Shown piece by piece: positions 44,923 through 56,005 of a stretch of DNA of 64,000 nt (positions within the stretch are counted from its first letter, which is position 1; the number at the start of each line of letters is the position of its first letter). The stretch comes from Corynebacterium pygosceleis (lineage in GTDB: Bacteria > Actinomycetota > Actinomycetes > Mycobacteriales > Mycobacteriaceae). The translations under genes were made by a program, and so were the position numbers. Under the pieces are notes generated by a model, which had not been told where the DNA came from, searched no databases, and saw only the letters and a program-made list of their open reading frames with translations. The stretch is from positions 372,001-436,000 of the forward strand of contig NZ_JAENIQ020000002.1 of NCBI RefSeq assembly GCF_016595275.2, given 5' to 3'.

Positions 44923-45422
44923 TTCAACTGGTCGGCGCCGAGGGTGATCTTCGTGATCGCACGCCCGTTGATGCCACCCGGGACCTTCACGTCGATCCTC
45001 GGGTAGCTGGCGACGGCACTGCACGGCCCTTCGCCGACGCCCGGTCGGAGCCCTTCGACGGCGGCGACGCCGACGGTGGTTGGCGTGGTGGTGACCACGC
45101 CACGGACCCCGTAGCAGCCGCCGTCACCGGAGGGGATCGTCATGCGGATGGTGTCGTTGTCGACCACGGTGTAGAAGAAGTCGGTCTGATGCTCGGAGTG
45201 CATGCCGGTCGCGGGTTCCACGGTCGTGTCGGAGTGAGGGTGGAGGGGCATCCCGAACACCTGGATGATCTGTCCGATGAACCACTCGAGGGTGGCCTCG
45301 GAGGAGCTGGTCCCCGATGAACCGAACACGTGCTCGTCCGCGGAGGCGACCGCGGGGGACGCGCCGAGGAGCAGAAGGGTTGAGGCGATGGTGGCGGTCA
45401 TCCGCCGGGACAGCTTGTGCAT
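44919..45422 (-). CDS. Small secreted protein, unknown function
   Basis: A 167-residue protein with a clear Sec signal peptide: basic MHKLSRRM, a hydrophobic core and cleavage near AVASADEHV (about residue 28). The mature part has two cysteines (GGCYGV and GPCSAV) likely to form a disulfide, and no recognisable domain. AGGAG lies 9 bases before the ATG. A TATAAC box (minus strand, 45470-45475) is a possible promoter. The signal peptide ending in ASADE resembles those of the HtaA proteins, but the mature parts are not similar. Confidence 0.75.
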   Translation of the reverse strand: MHKLSRRMTATIASTLLLLGASPAVASADEHVFGSSGTSSSEATLEWFIGQIIQVFGMPLHPHSDTTVEPATGMHSEHQTDFFYTVVDNDTIRMTIPSGDGGCYGVRGVVTTTPTTVGVAAVEGLRPGVGEGPCSAVASYPRIDVKVPGGINGRAITKITLGADQLN

Positions 45423-45597
45423 GGTGGGGACTCCTGGTGTGCGGGACAGGATGAGGGGGGAACAAGGCCCGTTATAGCAGATTCTCTTTTCTGCACGGCC
45501 CGAAAACCACCCCCGTAACCGATCAGATCGGGTTCAGGTTTCCACCGGTGTGCAGTGGTCGTCCACCGATTGGCGTCGTGCAGCGGGGGTTACCGGG

Positions 45598-47034
45598 TCA
45601 CCGACGTCCGATGATGCCGTCCAGGTCGATCGCCCGTTCCACCGCGTCCGCTATCAGATCCAGCTGGCGGAGGCGTTCGGCGTGGAAGGAGGTGTCCGCC
45701 GCGAGGACGAAGCCGTTTCGCCCGGTGGCTGCGGCGACGTCCCGGAGGAAGGCACGTCGGTGTCCGTCGTGTTCGAGGTGGCCGTGCCGGTGGGTTCCGA
45801 AGATGACGCCGCGTCTGGATCCCTCCTCCCCGATCCACGGCTGTTCGGTGGAGCGGACGACCCGGCCGTGGTGCACCTCGTAGGCTCCCCCCTCGTGCCG
45901 GATGAGCGTCTTGTCCGGGTGGAACACGATGTCGGTGTCGAACACCCCGAGCCCGTCAACGGGGACGGTGGAACCGGACTCCACGGGGTCGGTGATGCTG
46001 CGGCACAGCATCTGGTAGCCACCGCAGATCCCGAGCACCGGCCGGTTCTCCCGTACGCGTGCGGTGACGGCCGCGGCGATCCCCGTCCGGCGCAGCCACG
46101 CGAGATCGGCGACGGTGGCGCGTGTCCCGGGCAGGACGACGAGATCGGCGTCGGCGATCTGGTCCGCGTCTGCCGACCAGACGACACTCACCCCGGGTTC
46201 GCAGGCGAGTGCCTCGACATCGGTGGCGTTCGAGATCCGCGGCAGTCGGACCGCCGCGACCCTCAGGCGCCGGGTGCCCAGGGCGGGCGTTGCGGGGCCG
46301 ACGCTCGCGCCGAGTGGCGACTGGAGCGAATCTTCGGCGTCGATCCACAGACCGTCGATGAACGGCAGCACCCCGACGGTGGGTACCCCGGTCAGTTCCT
46401 CGAGCTGGACGAGGCCCGGATCGAGGATGGTCCGGTCACCGCGGAACTTGTTGATGATGAACCCGCGGATCCGGGCCCGGTCCCCGGGGGCGACGATCTG
46501 GTGGGTTCCGTAGAGATGGGCGAGCACTCCCCCGCGGTCGATGTCCCCGACGATGTAGACGGGCAGGTCGCAGGCCTCGGCGAGACCGAAGTTGGCGACG
46601 TCGGTGGCCCGGAGGTTGATCTCCGCCGGTGACCCCGCCCCCTCGCAGACGACGACGTCGAACCGGTGGCGCAGGTCGGTCAGGCACCCGGCCGCGACCT
46701 GCCTGAGGTGGGTGCGGTGCTCGATGTAGTTCCGGGCGCTCACCGAACCGGTGGCCCGCCCCCGGACCACGAGTTGGCTCGTGCGGTCGCCGCCGGGTTT
46801 GAGGAGCACCGGGTTGAAGTCCACGCTGGGGTCCAGCCCGCAGGCCGTGGCCTGCAACGCCTGGGCCCGGCCGATCTCCCCGCCGTCGGGGCAGACGGCG
46901 GAGTTGTTCGACATGTTCTGCGCCTTGAACGGCGCGACGGAGACGCCGCGGCGGGCCAGTGCCCGGCAGATTCCCGCGACGATGACGGATTTACCGGCGT
47001 CGGAGGTGGTTCCGGCGATGAGGACCGCGGACAC
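45598..47034 (-). CDS. cobQ: Cobyric acid synthase
   Basis: A 478-residue glutamine-dependent amidotransferase that amidates side chains b, d, e and g of adenosylcobyrinic a,c-diamide. The N-terminal ATP domain begins [21 protein letters not shown], then [14 protein letters not shown] and [16 protein letters not shown]. The C-terminal amidotransferase domain has the Cys in [13 protein letters not shown] and the His in [12 protein letters not shown]. The size fits CobQ/CbiP and not the shorter GatD partner of MurT. The GTG start is 12 bases after the map stop, in the same direction. Confidence 0.93.
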   Translation of the reverse strand: MSAVLIAGTTSDAGKSVIVAGICRALARRGVSVAPFKAQNMSNNSAVCPDGGEIGRAQALQATACGLDPSVDFNPVLLKPGGDRTSQLVVRGRATGSVSARNYIEHRTHLRQVAAGCLTDLRHRFDVVVCEGAGSPAEINLRATDVANFGLAEACDLPVYIVGDIDRGGVLAHLYGTHQIVAPGDRARIRGFIINKFRGDRTILDPGLVQLEELTGVPTVGVLPFIDGLWIDAEDSLQSPLGASVGPATPALGTRRLRVAAVRLPRISNATDVEALACEPGVSVVWSADADQIADADLVVLPGTRATVADLAWLRRTGIAAAVTARVRENRPVLGICGGYQMLCRSITDPVESGSTVPVDGLGVFDTDIVFHPDKTLIRHEGGAYEVHHGRVVRSTEQPWIGEEGSRRGVIFGTHRHGHLEHDGHRRAFLRDVAAATGRNGFVLAADTSFHAERLRQLDLIADAVERAIDLDGIIGRR

Positions 47035-47046
47035 GACTGGCCCGGA

Positions 47047-47943
47047 TCAGCTGTCGTGGCCGTAGGAGTCGATCTCGGCGTCGGGGATGGTCAGGATCTC
47101 CGGGCCGTCCTCGGTGATGACGAGGGTGTGCTCGAACTGGGCGGTGAACTTTCCGTCCCGGTTGGCCACGGTCCAGCCGTCGTCCCAGATGTCGTAGGGC
47201 AGGTCACCGATGTTGATCATCGGTTCCACCGTGAGCGTCATGCCGGGTTCGAGGATGGTGCGGTCCTCCGGGTTGTCGTAGTGCACGACGACGAGACCGT
47301 TGTGGAACGTCGGGCCGACACCGTGGCCGGTGAAGTCCCGCACCACGGAGTACCCGAAGCGTTTCGCGTAGGACTCGATCACCCGCCCGATGACGTTGAT
47401 CTCGCGGCCGGCCTTCGCCGCCCTGATGCCCCGCATCGTGGCGGTGTAGGTGCGCTCGACGAGCAGACGGTGCTCCTCGCTGACGTCCCCGGCCAGGAAG
47501 GTGCGGTTGGTGTCGCCGTGGACACCGTTCTTGTAGGCGGTGACGTCGATGTTGACGATGTCGCCGTCCCGGATCACCGTCGAGTCCGGGATGCCGTGGC
47601 AGACGATCTCGTTGAGCGAGGTGCAGCAGGACTTCGGGAAACCCCGGTAGCCCAGGGTCGACGGGTAGGCACCGTGGTCACACATGTATTCGTGGGCGAT
47701 GCGGTCCAGCTCGTCGGTGGTCACACCCGGGGCGACCGCCTGCCCCGCGACGGCGAGCGCGTTCGCGGCGATACGGCTGGCCTCCCGCATGGCCTCGACG
47801 GTCTCCGGGGTCTGGATCAACGGTTCACCGCACGCCTCCCTGACCGTGTCCCGCCAGACGTATTCCGGACGCTCGATGTGCTTGGGTACCGTGCGGACGG
47901 GGCTCTGTTTTCCGGGGGTCAGGCGTGCGCGTGCGTTAGACAT
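47047..47943 (-). CDS. map: Methionine aminopeptidase, type I
   Basis: A 298-residue enzyme removing N-terminal methionine from new proteins. The extended N-terminus (about 45 residues, with [14 protein letters not shown]) is typical of mycobacterial MapB. Metal ligands are seen in [29 protein letters not shown], and the Glu residues of [10 protein letters not shown] and [14 protein letters not shown] 47943 is leaderless: TACGAT lies 7 bases upstream. cobQ follows closely. Confidence 0.95.
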   Translation of the reverse strand: MSNARARLTPGKQSPVRTVPKHIERPEYVWRDTVREACGEPLIQTPETVEAMREASRIAANALAVAGQAVAPGVTTDELDRIAHEYMCDHGAYPSTLGYRGFPKSCCTSLNEIVCHGIPDSTVIRDGDIVNIDVTAYKNGVHGDTNRTFLAGDVSEEHRLLVERTYTATMRGIRAAKAGREINVIGRVIESYAKRFGYSVVRDFTGHGVGPTFHNGLVVVHYDNPEDRTILEPGMTLTVEPMINIGDLPYDIWDDGWTVANRDGKFTAQFEHTLVITEDGPEILTIPDAEIDSYGHDS

Positions 47944-47950
47944 GCCCACC

Positions 47951-47956
47951 ATCGTA
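47951..47956 (-). promoter_or_regulatory. -10 box of map (leaderless)
   Basis: TACGAT on the minus strand, 7 bases before the map ATG. Confidence 0.6.
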
Positions 47957-48043
47957 GCGCTGCCGGCGGGCGGCGCGACGGGCAGGTGCCGGTGCACCGA
48001 ACTTTCCGGGATCCGTGTGGTCCGGGGCGCCGACGACACGCAC

Positions 48044-49999
48044 CTAGAGGTACGGCGGCGGGACCGCTGCAACGTCGGAGCCGCCGGGGGTCGGAGCTTC
48101 CGGCGCGACCGGTGCGGGGGCTTCCTCAGGTAGCGGAGTCTCCTCCTCTTCGCGGGCCCGCGGGCGCGCCGCATCCCGCGGAGGCAGCAGGGACGGGTCG
48201 TCGAGGGCCCGGAAGAAGTGGTCGGTGATGGCCACGGACGTCTCCGACCCACCACCGAGGACGACCAGTGTGGCGAAGGCGATGTCGTCGTCGCGGAAAC
48301 CGGCGAACCAGGCGTGGGAACCGCCCGCGATCTCCGCCTCACCGGTCTTGCCGTGGATCGCTCCCCCGGCCCGCATACCGCGCGCGGTTCCGGTGGTGAC
48401 CACCTGGCGCATCATGCGCTGCAGTCCCTCGATGGCGGCGGGACTGGGCGGGTCGACCTGTTCGCTGACGGTGGTTTCGTGTCCGTTGATGAGCACGGGC
48501 ACGGGGGTGTGCCCCGTCGCCGCGGTGGAGGCGACGAGTGCCATGCCGAAGGGGCTGGCGAGATCCCGGCCCTGGCCGAAGCCCGCCTCGGTCCGGTCGA
48601 CGAGTTCCTCCCCGCGCGGAACGGAACCGGTCACGGTGCCCAGCCCCTCGATGGTGTAGTCGAGTCCCAGACCGAACCGCTTCCCGACATCCTGCAGTTC
48701 ACCGGGTTCCAGACGGGCGGAGATGTCCGCGAAACTGGTGTTGCAGGACGCCGCGAAGGCACGCTCCAGCGGCACCGAACCGAGGGAGAAACCGTTGTAG
48801 TTGTTGACGATACGGTGACCGATCTCCATCGCCCCCGGGCAGGGCACGATGCTGTCGGGGGTCAGTCCCTCATCCATCATTCCCGCGGTCGCGGTGATGA
48901 TCTTGAACGTCGACCCGGGCGGGTACTGGCCCATGAGCGCGACCGATCCGTCGCGGTCGGCTTCGGCGGTCTGCGCGATGGCGAGCACCTCTCCGGTGGA
49001 GGGACGCATGACCACCATCATCGCCTTCATCTCCCCGCGCAGATCGACCGCGGCCTGGGCCGCGCGCTGGACCCTGGTGTCGAGGCTCACCCGGACGGCG
49101 GGCGCCGGTGTCGGGGCGTGGGTCTCCAGGGTGTCGATCTGCGCGCCGTACGCGTTGACGATAGCGACCTGCCAGCCACGCTCCCCGTCGAGATCGTCGT
49201 TGACGATACGTTCGACCCGGGAGATGATGTCGGGCGCGAAGTCACGGTCGGTGCGGACCATCGCGGCCTCCGGGTTCACCGTCACGGCGTCGACGCCGTC
49301 GAGGGCCTCCACAACCTTCGGCCCCTCGATCTCGTTGACCAGTCCCACGGAGTACATGCCCGTGGCACGGCGGAGGTTGTCCGCGAGTTCGTTGGCGTTG
49401 ACGGTGGAGACACTTCGGTCACGGGAGTGCGCCGCATCGAGTGCGCGGGCGACGGTCCGGGCCGTGGCGTCCGGGTCCTTGAGCCCTTTCGCGTTGACGA
49501 GGACCCTGTAGGTGGTTCCGGGCTCCAGCAGTGCGACACCGTCACCGCTGATGACACGTGCCCGTTCGGCGTTGATCGCACGGAGTTCGAGGTGCTGGTT
49601 CGCTCCCAGCCTGGGGTGGAGGAGGTTCGGCCGCCAGCGGATGAGCCACTCTCCGCCGACCCTGCTGAGGGACATGCGCGACGGGTAGCGCAGTTCACGG
49701 TCGCGGGGAAGGGACCAGTCGACGGTGAACCCGGCGGTGGCGGTGTTCTCCCCGGTGGACAGCTCATCGAGTTCAACCCCGATTCCCTCGGCCTGCAACC
49801 CCTCGAAGGACTCCCGCAGCATGTCCGCGGCGGACACGGGATCATCGGTCAGGGCGCCCGCGGCGTCGAAGTCGCCCTCCGAGACGGCGGCGAAGAAATC
49901 CTCGACCGCACCGTCGACCGGCGGCGGTTTGGGGGTGCAGCCCACCAACCCGACGGCAACCATCATGATCACCGTGAGCAGCGTGGACGTCTTCTTCAT
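48044..49999 (-). CDS. Penicillin-binding lipoprotein (class B-like transpeptidase)
   Basis: A 651-residue exported lipoprotein with lipobox VGLVGC (Cys at about 21). An NTF2-like MecA N-terminal domain (about 30-140) and a PBP dimerisation domain come first. The transpeptidase domain has SxxK in YPPGSTFKI, SxN in SCNTS and KTG in [10 protein letters not shown] Pro/Ala/Glu-rich tail (from about 600) follows. It cross-links peptidoglycan and matches the PBP lipoprotein next to map and ispG in mycobacteria. ATG 49999 is chosen over TTG 50008 because of the signal sequence and a leaderless promoter. Confidence 0.92.
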   Translation of the reverse strand: MKKTSTLLTVIMMVAVGLVGCTPKPPPVDGAVEDFFAAVSEGDFDAAGALTDDPVSAADMLRESFEGLQAEGIGVELDELSTGENTATAGFTVDWSLPRDRELRYPSRMSLSRVGGEWLIRWRPNLLHPRLGANQHLELRAINAERARVISGDGVALLEPGTTYRVLVNAKGLKDPDATARTVARALDAAHSRDRSVSTVNANELADNLRRATGMYSVGLVNEIEGPKVVEALDGVDAVTVNPEAAMVRTDRDFAPDIISRVERIVNDDLDGERGWQVAIVNAYGAQIDTLETHAPTPAPAVRVSLDTRVQRAAQAAVDLRGEMKAMMVVMRPSTGEVLAIAQTAEADRDGSVALMGQYPPGSTFKIITATAGMMDEGLTPDSIVPCPGAMEIGHRIVNNYNGFSLGSVPLERAFAASCNTSFADISARLEPGELQDVGKRFGLGLDYTIEGLGTVTGSVPRGEELVDRTEAGFGQGRDLASPFGMALVASTAATGHTPVPVLINGHETTVSEQVDPPSPAAIEGLQRMMRQVVTTGTARGMRAGGAIHGKTGEAEIAGGSHAWFAGFRDDDIAFATLVVLGGGSETSVAITDHFFRALDDPSLLPPRDAARPRAREEEETPLPEEAPAPVAPEAPTPGGSDVAAVPPPYL

Positions 50000-50006
50000 G
50001 GGGTTC

Positions 50007-50012
50007 AAGGTA
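50007..50012 (-). promoter_or_regulatory. -10 box of the penicillin-binding lipoprotein gene (leaderless)
   Basis: TACCTT on the minus strand, 7 bases before ATG 49999. Confidence 0.5.
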
Positions 50013-50112
50013 GCAACAGGACCGTCCCGGGGGACGGAACCTCACGGCGTGCCGTGACCGGAACCACCAAGTTGTGACGGATGGGACTGCCGGATAGCCG
50101 TGTGGCGCACAG

Positions 50113-50149
50113 AAAAGCGTGCCGACACCCCGGGGGGGCATCGGCACGC
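50113..50149 (-). terminator. Rho-independent terminator of ispG
   Basis: 9-bp stem GCGTGCCGA/TCGGCACGC (50117-50125 with 50141-50149), with additional C/G pairing in the loop. It is followed on the minus strand by TTTT, just after the ispG stop. Confidence 0.75.
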
Positions 50150-50169
50150 GGTCCCGGTGGGCAGGAGGG

Positions 50170-51336
50170 TCAGGAGGTGACCTTGACCTCGGGGGACCCG
50201 CTCACGCTACCTTCCTCGAGGCCGAGTTCCTCGGCGATCTTCATCGCCTCCTCGATCAGGGTCTCGACGATCTGCGACTCGGGCACGGTCTTGATGACCT
50301 CACCCTTGACGAAGATCTGGCCCTTGCCGTTGCCGGAGGCCACACCGATGTCGGCGTCACGGGCCTCACCGGGACCGTTGACGACACACCCCATCACGGC
50401 CACACGCAGCGGGAACTCCATCCCGTCGAGAGCCGCCGTGACCTCTTCGGCGAGCTTGTACACGTCGACCTGGGCACGTCCGCAGGACGGGCAGGACACG
50501 ATCTCGAGCTTGCGCGGACGCAGGTTCAGCGACTGCAGGATCATGTCACCGACCTTGATCTCCTCCTCCGGCGGAGCGGACAGCGACACCCGGATCGTGT
50601 CACCGATGCCCTCGGCCAACAGCGCGGAGAACGCCACCGAGGACTTGATGGTGCCCTGGAACATCGGGCCGGCCTCCGTGACACCGAGATGCAGCGGATA
50701 ATCACACTGCGCGGCGAGCTGCCGGTAGGCCTCGACCATGATCACGGGATCGTGGTGTTTCACCGAGATCTTGATGTCCCCGAAACCGTGTTCCTCGAAG
50801 AGGCTGGCCTCCCAGAGAGCCGATTCGACGAGGGCCTCCGGGGTGGCCTTGCCGTACTTCTCCATGATCCGCTTGTCCAGCGAACCGGCGTTGACGCCGA
50901 TGCGGATGGGGATCCCGGCGGATCCGGCCGCGAGCGCGACCTCCTTGACCCGACCGTCGAACTCCTTGATGTTGCCGGGATTGACGCGGACGGCCGCGCA
51001 TCCGGCGTCGATCGCCGCGAAGATGTACTTGGGCTGGAAGTGGATGTCGGCGATCACGGGGATCGGCGACTTCTTCGCGATGATCGGCAGCGCCTCCGCG
51101 TCGACCGGTTTGGGGCACGCCACACGCACCATGTCGCAGCCCGTGGCTGTGAGCTGGGCGATCTGCTGCAGGGTGGCGTTGATGTCGTGGGTCTTCGTGT
51201 TCGTCATCGACTGCACCGAGATCGGGTGGTCCGATCCGACGCCGACGCTCCCGACCATGAACTGCCGGGTCCTGCGTCTCGGGGCGAGCACCGGCGGCGG
51301 CGCCTCGGGCATGCCGAGTCCGATGGGGATAGTCAC
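50170..51336 (-). CDS. ispG: 4-hydroxy-3-methylbut-2-en-1-yl diphosphate synthase
   Basis: A 388-residue [4Fe-4S] enzyme of the non-mevalonate isoprenoid pathway, reducing MEcPP to HMBPP. The TIM-barrel part has [19 protein letters not shown], and cluster cysteines are in [11 protein letters not shown] and [24 protein letters not shown] lies 10 bases before GTG 51336. It follows the Rip1-like protease and dxr in the same direction, a conserved actinobacterial trio. Confidence 0.96.
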   Translation of the reverse strand: MTIPIGLGMPEAPPPVLAPRRRTRQFMVGSVGVGSDHPISVQSMTNTKTHDINATLQQIAQLTATGCDMVRVACPKPVDAEALPIIAKKSPIPVIADIHFQPKYIFAAIDAGCAAVRVNPGNIKEFDGRVKEVALAAGSAGIPIRIGVNAGSLDKRIMEKYGKATPEALVESALWEASLFEEHGFGDIKISVKHHDPVIMVEAYRQLAAQCDYPLHLGVTEAGPMFQGTIKSSVAFSALLAEGIGDTIRVSLSAPPEEEIKVGDMILQSLNLRPRKLEIVSCPSCGRAQVDVYKLAEEVTAALDGMEFPLRVAVMGCVVNGPGEARDADIGVASGNGKGQIFVKGEVIKTVPESQIVETLIEEAMKIAEELGLEEGSVSGSPEVKVTS

Positions 51337-51469
51337 AGTGAAAGAACTCCTTGTCGCGCACCGCCTGCAGGTCGGTGCTCGTGGGTGGGATACGGGTGGG
51401 TCGTCGGGGTCGATGGTAGCACCGGGCGGGAGACCTGTCCGGCCAGGGGATCCTCCGTCAGATGATCGG

Positions 51470-52681
51470 TCAGCCGGGCAACCGGATCGGATTGACCACG
51501 TCGGCAGCGATGACGATCATGCCGACCGTCAACAGAACCGCGGCGACCGCGTAGGTCAGCGGCATCAGCCCCCGGTAGTCCGCCGGGCCGCCCGGGGGCA
51601 GGCCCCGCAGCCTCCGGACCGCGTCCCGGAGCTTCTCCCAGACGACGACGGCGATGTGCCCGCCGTCCAGGGGCGGGAGCGGCACGACATTGAACAGCGC
51701 GAGGAAGAAGTTCAGGCTGGCGAGCATCATCAGGAATGTCGCCCATTCACTGCGCTCGGCCAGTTCACCGCCGATCCGGGTGGCACCGACGACACTGACG
51801 GGCGAGTCCTGTTCACGTTCGCCACCGACCACGGAGGCTGCGACCCCGGGGATCTTCGCGGGGAAGGAGATCAGTCCCTCGACGGTGCCGGAGAACATCA
51901 GACCCGCGAACCTCAGCGAGGCGCCGATCCCCTCCACCGGACCGTAGGAACGGAACACGTTCGCAACCGGCGCCCGGGAGACGCCGATCGCCCCGACGGT
52001 GACCTCCTCCCCCGCGGTGTTGATCCGGGTGGCCTCCGCGACGACGACCGGCACCGCGCGGGACACCCCGTCACGTTCGACGGTGAGTTCAACGGTGTCA
52101 CCGGGCTTGCCCATGACGGTGTCGCGGAGCTCGATGAAGGTGTGCACCGTCCGCCCGTCGACGGCGGTGATCCGGTCACCGGCACCGATGCCCGCCTCAG
52201 CGGCGGGCCCCGGGCCGGAACAGGGGACGAGTGTCCCGTCGGGGTTCTGGGCCGGGGCGACACAGGCGGTTCCGTCGACCGTCGGGGTGAGATCCACGTC
52301 CGGATCCGGGATACCGGCGGTCACGGCGACCGTGTAGATCAGCACGAGACCGACGAAGGTGTTCATCACCACGCCACCCGCGAGGACCGCGATGCGCTGC
52401 CACGCGGGCCTCCGCCACATCGCGAGCGGTTCCTCCTCCGGCGTGAGCGGATCGTTGGCTGTCATGCCCGCGATGTCGCAGAACCCACCGAGCGGGACGG
52501 CCTTGAGACCGTAGGTGGTGTGGCCGCGTGTGAACTGGCCGACGGTGGGGCCGAAACCGATGAAATACCGCCGCACCCGCATGCCCAGCAGCCGGGCGAC
52601 ACCCATGTGCCCGGCCTCGTGCAGTGCGATGGTCAGCGCGATACCGAGGGCGAAAAGAATGACGCCCAGCAGATAACCCAC
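51470..52681 (-). CDS. rip1: Site-2 intramembrane metalloprotease (RseP/Rip1 family)
   Basis: A 403-residue membrane protease. The zinc motif HEAGH is at about residues 20-24 in the first helix. A PDZ domain lies around 160-240 ([16 protein letters not shown]), and the third zinc ligand is in [12 protein letters not shown] near 335. Such proteases cut anti-sigma factors and other membrane proteins; mycobacterial Rip1 controls several stress regulons. It lies between dxr and ispG as in mycobacteria. Its substrates here are unknown. Confidence 0.93.
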   Translation of the reverse strand: MGYLLGVILFALGIALTIALHEAGHMGVARLLGMRVRRYFIGFGPTVGQFTRGHTTYGLKAVPLGGFCDIAGMTANDPLTPEEEPLAMWRRPAWQRIAVLAGGVVMNTFVGLVLIYTVAVTAGIPDPDVDLTPTVDGTACVAPAQNPDGTLVPCSGPGPAAEAGIGAGDRITAVDGRTVHTFIELRDTVMGKPGDTVELTVERDGVSRAVPVVVAEATRINTAGEEVTVGAIGVSRAPVANVFRSYGPVEGIGASLRFAGLMFSGTVEGLISFPAKIPGVAASVVGGEREQDSPVSVVGATRIGGELAERSEWATFLMMLASLNFFLALFNVVPLPPLDGGHIAVVVWEKLRDAVRRLRGLPPGGPADYRGLMPLTYAVAAVLLTVGMIVIAADVVNPIRLPG

Positions 52682-52774
52682 GGTGAGGTCACTCCCCTTG
52701 CATGTCTGTCAGTGGTCCCGGATAGGGTCGACCGCCTTCTGCGGCGCCCCAAGTTTCGCACAGCGGTGGCCGGT

Positions 52775-53944
52775 TCACCGTTTCCCGTCGAGGATCCGGC
52801 CGGCCAGGCCGCGTGCCCGCCGCTCGACGTCGAGGACGTCATCGACCGTGCCTGCGGGTCGGGCGAACTGCGGGGCACGGTCGAGGACCTCGGCGACGGT
52901 GTCGACGATCTCCGGGAAACGGATCCTCCCGGAGAGGAACGCCGCGGCGGCCTCCTCGTTGGCGGCGTTGTAGACCGCCGGCCAGGTTCCCCCCGCCGAG
53001 ACGACCTGCGCGGCGAGTTTCACCGCGGGGAAGGAGGTGTGGTCGACGGGTTCGAAATCCCAGGAGAAGGAACCGGTGAAGTCGAGGGCGGGTTGGGCAC
53101 CGGGCACCCGGTTCGGCCAGTCCAGTGCCATCGAGATCGGTAGCTTCATCGACGGCGGCGACGCCTGCGCGATGGTCGCACCGTCGACGAAGGTGACCAT
53201 CGAGTGCACGATCGACTGGGGGTGGACGACGACATCGATCCGGTCGCCGGGGATCCCGAACAAGAGCGACGCCTCGATGAACTCGAGCCCCTTGTTCACC
53301 AGGGTCGCCGAGTTCAGGGTGTTCATCTGCCCCATGGACCAGGTGGGGTGCGCGGCCGCCTCCTGCGGTGTCACATCCATCATCTGGCTCCGTGTCCTGC
53401 CCCGGAACGGCCCACCCGAGGCGGTGAGCACCAGGCGGGAAACCTCCCGGCCGATACCGGACATGAGGCACTGCGCCATGGCGGAGTGCTCGGAGTCGAC
53501 GGGAACCAGCTGGCCGGGTTTCGCGGCACGGAGAACAAGGTCACCACCGGCGACCAGCGACTCCTTGTTGGCCAGGGCGAGCACGGCCCCGGAGTCCAGG
53601 GCCGCCAGTGTCGCCGCGAGCCCCATCGAACCGACGAGAGCGTTCAGGACCGTGTCCGCCTCCACGGCCGCGACGAGGTCCCGGGCCGCATCGGGTCCGG
53701 CGATCACCGTTCCACCGAGGGCACGGGACACCTCCTCCGCCGCGGCGCCGTCGGCGACGGCCACCCGCCCGGCGTCGAGGCGCAGCGCCCGCGCCTGCGC
53801 GATGATCTGCGCGGGGTCGGAACCTCCCGCCGCGATCCCGACGACCTCGAAGGCGTCCGGATTGGCGTCGATGACCTCGATGGCCTGGGTTCCGATGGAA
53901 CCGGTACTTCCCAGAATAAGAACGCGTCTGCTCACCCCGCCCAT
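52775..53944 (-). CDS. dxr: 1-deoxy-D-xylulose 5-phosphate reductoisomerase
   Basis: A 389-residue enzyme making MEP from DXP with NADPH, the first committed step of non-mevalonate isoprenoid synthesis. The NADPH-binding start is [34 protein letters not shown] and ASGGPFR carry metal- and substrate-binding residues, and [14 protein letters not shown] is the flexible-loop region. ATG 53944 gives the usual length; GTG 53935 is an alternative, and the longer upstream frame is not homologous. Confidence 0.95.
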   Translation of the reverse strand: MGGVSRRVLILGSTGSIGTQAIEVIDANPDAFEVVGIAAGGSDPAQIIAQARALRLDAGRVAVADGAAAEEVSRALGGTVIAGPDAARDLVAAVEADTVLNALVGSMGLAATLAALDSGAVLALANKESLVAGGDLVLRAAKPGQLVPVDSEHSAMAQCLMSGIGREVSRLVLTASGGPFRGRTRSQMMDVTPQEAAAHPTWSMGQMNTLNSATLVNKGLEFIEASLLFGIPGDRIDVVVHPQSIVHSMVTFVDGATIAQASPPSMKLPISMALDWPNRVPGAQPALDFTGSFSWDFEPVDHTSFPAVKLAAQVVSAGGTWPAVYNAANEEAAAAFLSGRIRFPEIVDTVAEVLDRAPQFARPAGTVDDVLDVERRARGLAGRILDGKR

Positions 53945-54207
53945 TGTTCCATTGATCTGATGCGGATGCGGAACCGGCCGACCTCCCCTCATCCAACTTT
54001 CCGCTACACCCGAAAGGGGCGGGACCGGCCGGACTTTTCAGCGGACGGTGGGACGAATCCAGGTTGTTCCGGGGATTTTCGTGTTGATTTGTCGCATCCC
54101 GCCGCCTGCCGGCCGGTTTCGAGTCGCCGTCGGCCAGCCGATGTGAGATGATGACGTCAACAGAATGCGATTTCGGTATGTGCGCTTTATCCCATAAGGA
54201 GTTTGAC

Positions 54208-54639
54208 GTGTCTGGTTCCGACCACAACGTTCCCCAGATCCACAACGGAGTGTCAACGCTCGACGAGCCCTCGGCCGCCTGGGGCTGGCACGGTCTGAGC
54301 CGTAACGCCATCCAGATCTCCGGCTGGATCTCGGTCGCCTTCCTTCTGGCCTACCACTTCGGCAACCACCGCGGACACGTGGAGACGATCTGGCTGTTCT
54401 CCATCACCGCACTGATCGTGATCGGACTGCTGCTCAACCTGTTCCAGCCGAAGCTGAACCAGGTCCGTACGGTCACCGCACGCAACAAGCCGATCGATCA
54501 CGTCGAACCCGACTGGGCCCACGATCAGCACAATCTCACCGGCGCATACGCGGACCTGACCGATTCGCAGCTGCGTTCCCTGAACATCGACCCGGCCACC
54601 GTCCCGGGCCGCGCGGGACGTCACGCCATCGACTCCTAG
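54208..54639 (+). CDS. DUF2631 family membrane protein
   Basis: A 143-residue protein of a small actinobacterial family of unknown function. GVSTLDEPSAAWGWHGLSRN is the family hallmark. Two hydrophobic segments (about 40-58 and 68-88) follow, then a hydrophilic C-terminal tail. The GTG at 54208 is fixed by AAGGAG (54196-54201) 6 bases upstream. It is a single gene with its own terminator, in the conserved place between dxr and rlmN. Confidence 0.85.
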   Translation: MSGSDHNVPQIHNGVSTLDEPSAAWGWHGLSRNAIQISGWISVAFLLAYHFGNHRGHVETIWLFSITALIVIGLLLNLFQPKLNQVRTVTARNKPIDHVEPDWAHDQHNLTGAYADLTDSQLRSLNIDPATVPGRAGRHAIDS

Positions 54640-54653
54640 GCCACCCCGCACCG

Positions 54654-54684
54654 ACCGCGATCCGGATCCGGATCGCGGTTTTTT
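54654..54684 (+). terminator. Rho-independent terminator of the DUF2631 gene
   Basis: 11-bp stem ACCGCGATCCG/CGGATCGCGGT with GATC loop, followed by TTTTT, 15 bases after the stop codon. This is the most canonical terminator in the window. Confidence 0.9.
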
Positions 54685-54906
54685 CATGCGCGCACATCCC
54701 GGACACCGTCACATCACGCACTCACGGGCGGTCCTCGCCCACACTTTTTCACCCCCGCCGGAGCCAACGGCGACCCCGGAGTGTAACCCACCTCACCTCC
54801 GACATCGCACCATCCACCGCCCGCAGAGCCCGGTACGGGTGACATCGGATCACCCCCTGTCGAAAACCTGTCGGCGACGTCGTGTTCACTTCCGCTTAAC
54901 CGAGCC

Positions 54907-54912
54907 TATATT
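54907..54912 (+). promoter_or_regulatory. Candidate -10 box of the oligopeptide transporter operon
   Basis: TATATT with TGTTCA about 18 bases upstream. The leader would be about 105 bases before the first permease gene. The rest of 54685-55021 holds no gene, including no binding-protein gene. Confidence 0.5.
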
Positions 54913-55021
54913 GTGGCGTCAGACACACCCGTACCGTCACACCGCCGCCCGATTCATCCGTCCCACCGCGAACACACCGTTTCCACGACACGCGGATGAC
55001 GTCGAACAAGGAACGCCCGAC

Positions 55022-56005
55022 ATGATCAAGTACCTGCTGAAGAAGACCGTGAGTTGGGTCGGCATGATCTTCATCGCCGTCAACATCACCTACTTCCTGG
55101 CATCGGGGTTCCTCAACCCCCGGTCCAACTACGCGGAACGCCGGCCTCCAGTCCCCGAGGAACGCGTCGATGCGATCCTCACCCCGTTGAACCTCAACGA
55201 CAAGACACCGCTCCTCGAACGGTGGTGGACCTGGCTCACCGACATCCTGTTCCACTGGAACTGGGGAACCTCCCCCATCGGTGACGCGGTCAACGAACAG
55301 ATCTCCTACCGGGTCTGGGTGTCGGCACGACTGATGCTGCTGGCCACCGCGCTCTCCGTCATCATCGGCATCTCGATCGGCGTGTACACCGCCTCACGCC
55401 AGTACAGGGCGGGCGACCGATTCTGGCAGTTCACCTCGATCTTCACGATGAACATCCACATCGTCGTCGCGACACTGATCGTGGTCTGGGGCGCCATCAG
55501 GATCAACCACGCGGCCGGACGCAACGTCTTCTACGTCACCGGGGCCTCCTCCATCGGCGTGGAGGGGTTCTGGCCGTCGGTCATCGACCTCGCCCAGCAC
55601 CTGATTCTCCCCACCGTGTCACTGGTCATCATCTCCTACGCCGGATACCACTTCCTCCAGCGTTCCCTCCTCCTGGACAACATCAACGCCGACTACGTCC
55701 GTACCGCACGGGCGAAGGGACTCACCAGGGGGCAGGCGGTGCGTCGGCACGCGCTGCGCACCTCGATCATCCCCGTCGCGACGACCGTCGCGTTCTCCAT
55801 CCCCGGGATCTTCACGGGAGCCGTCATGACCGAGACGATCTTCGGCTGGCAGGGAATGGGCCAGTACTTCATCCAGACGATATCCAGGAACGACATCCAC
55901 GGTGTCGTGGCGGTCGCCGCGTTCGGCGCGGCGATGACCGCCATCGGCGCGATTCTGTCCGATGTCTTCGTGGTCTTCCTCGATCCCCGAGTGAGGGTGA
56001 GCTGA
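55022..56005 (+). CDS. Oligopeptide ABC transporter permease (OppB type)
   Basis: A 327-residue membrane protein with six predicted helices. The inner-membrane coupling motif is in DYVRTARAKGLTRGQAVRRH, followed by GAVMTETIFGWQGMGQYF, both typical of DppB/OppB. The N-terminal extracytoplasmic loop is longer than usual (about residues 30-95). AAGGAA lies about 8 bases before ATG 55022. It starts a three-gene operon with TGATG and ATGA overlaps. Confidence 0.9.
   Translation: MIKYLLKKTVSWVGMIFIAVNITYFLASGFLNPRSNYAERRPPVPEERVDAILTPLNLNDKTPLLERWWTWLTDILFHWNWGTSPIGDAVNEQISYRVWVSARLMLLATALSVIIGISIGVYTASRQYRAGDRFWQFTSIFTMNIHIVVATLIVVWGAIRINHAAGRNVFYVTGASSIGVEGFWPSVIDLAQHLILPTVSLVIISYAGYHFLQRSLLLDNINADYVRTARAKGLTRGQAVRRHALRTSIIPVATTVAFSIPGIFTGAVMTETIFGWQGMGQYFIQTISRNDIHGVVAVAAFGAAMTAIGAILSDVFVVFLDPRVRVS

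Noticed and set aside
45598-47034. GatD-like partner of MurT (peptidoglycan amidation) instead of CobQ
   Set aside because: The protein is full length with both the ATP-binding N-terminal domain and the amidotransferase domain, so it is CobQ; GatD has only the latter.
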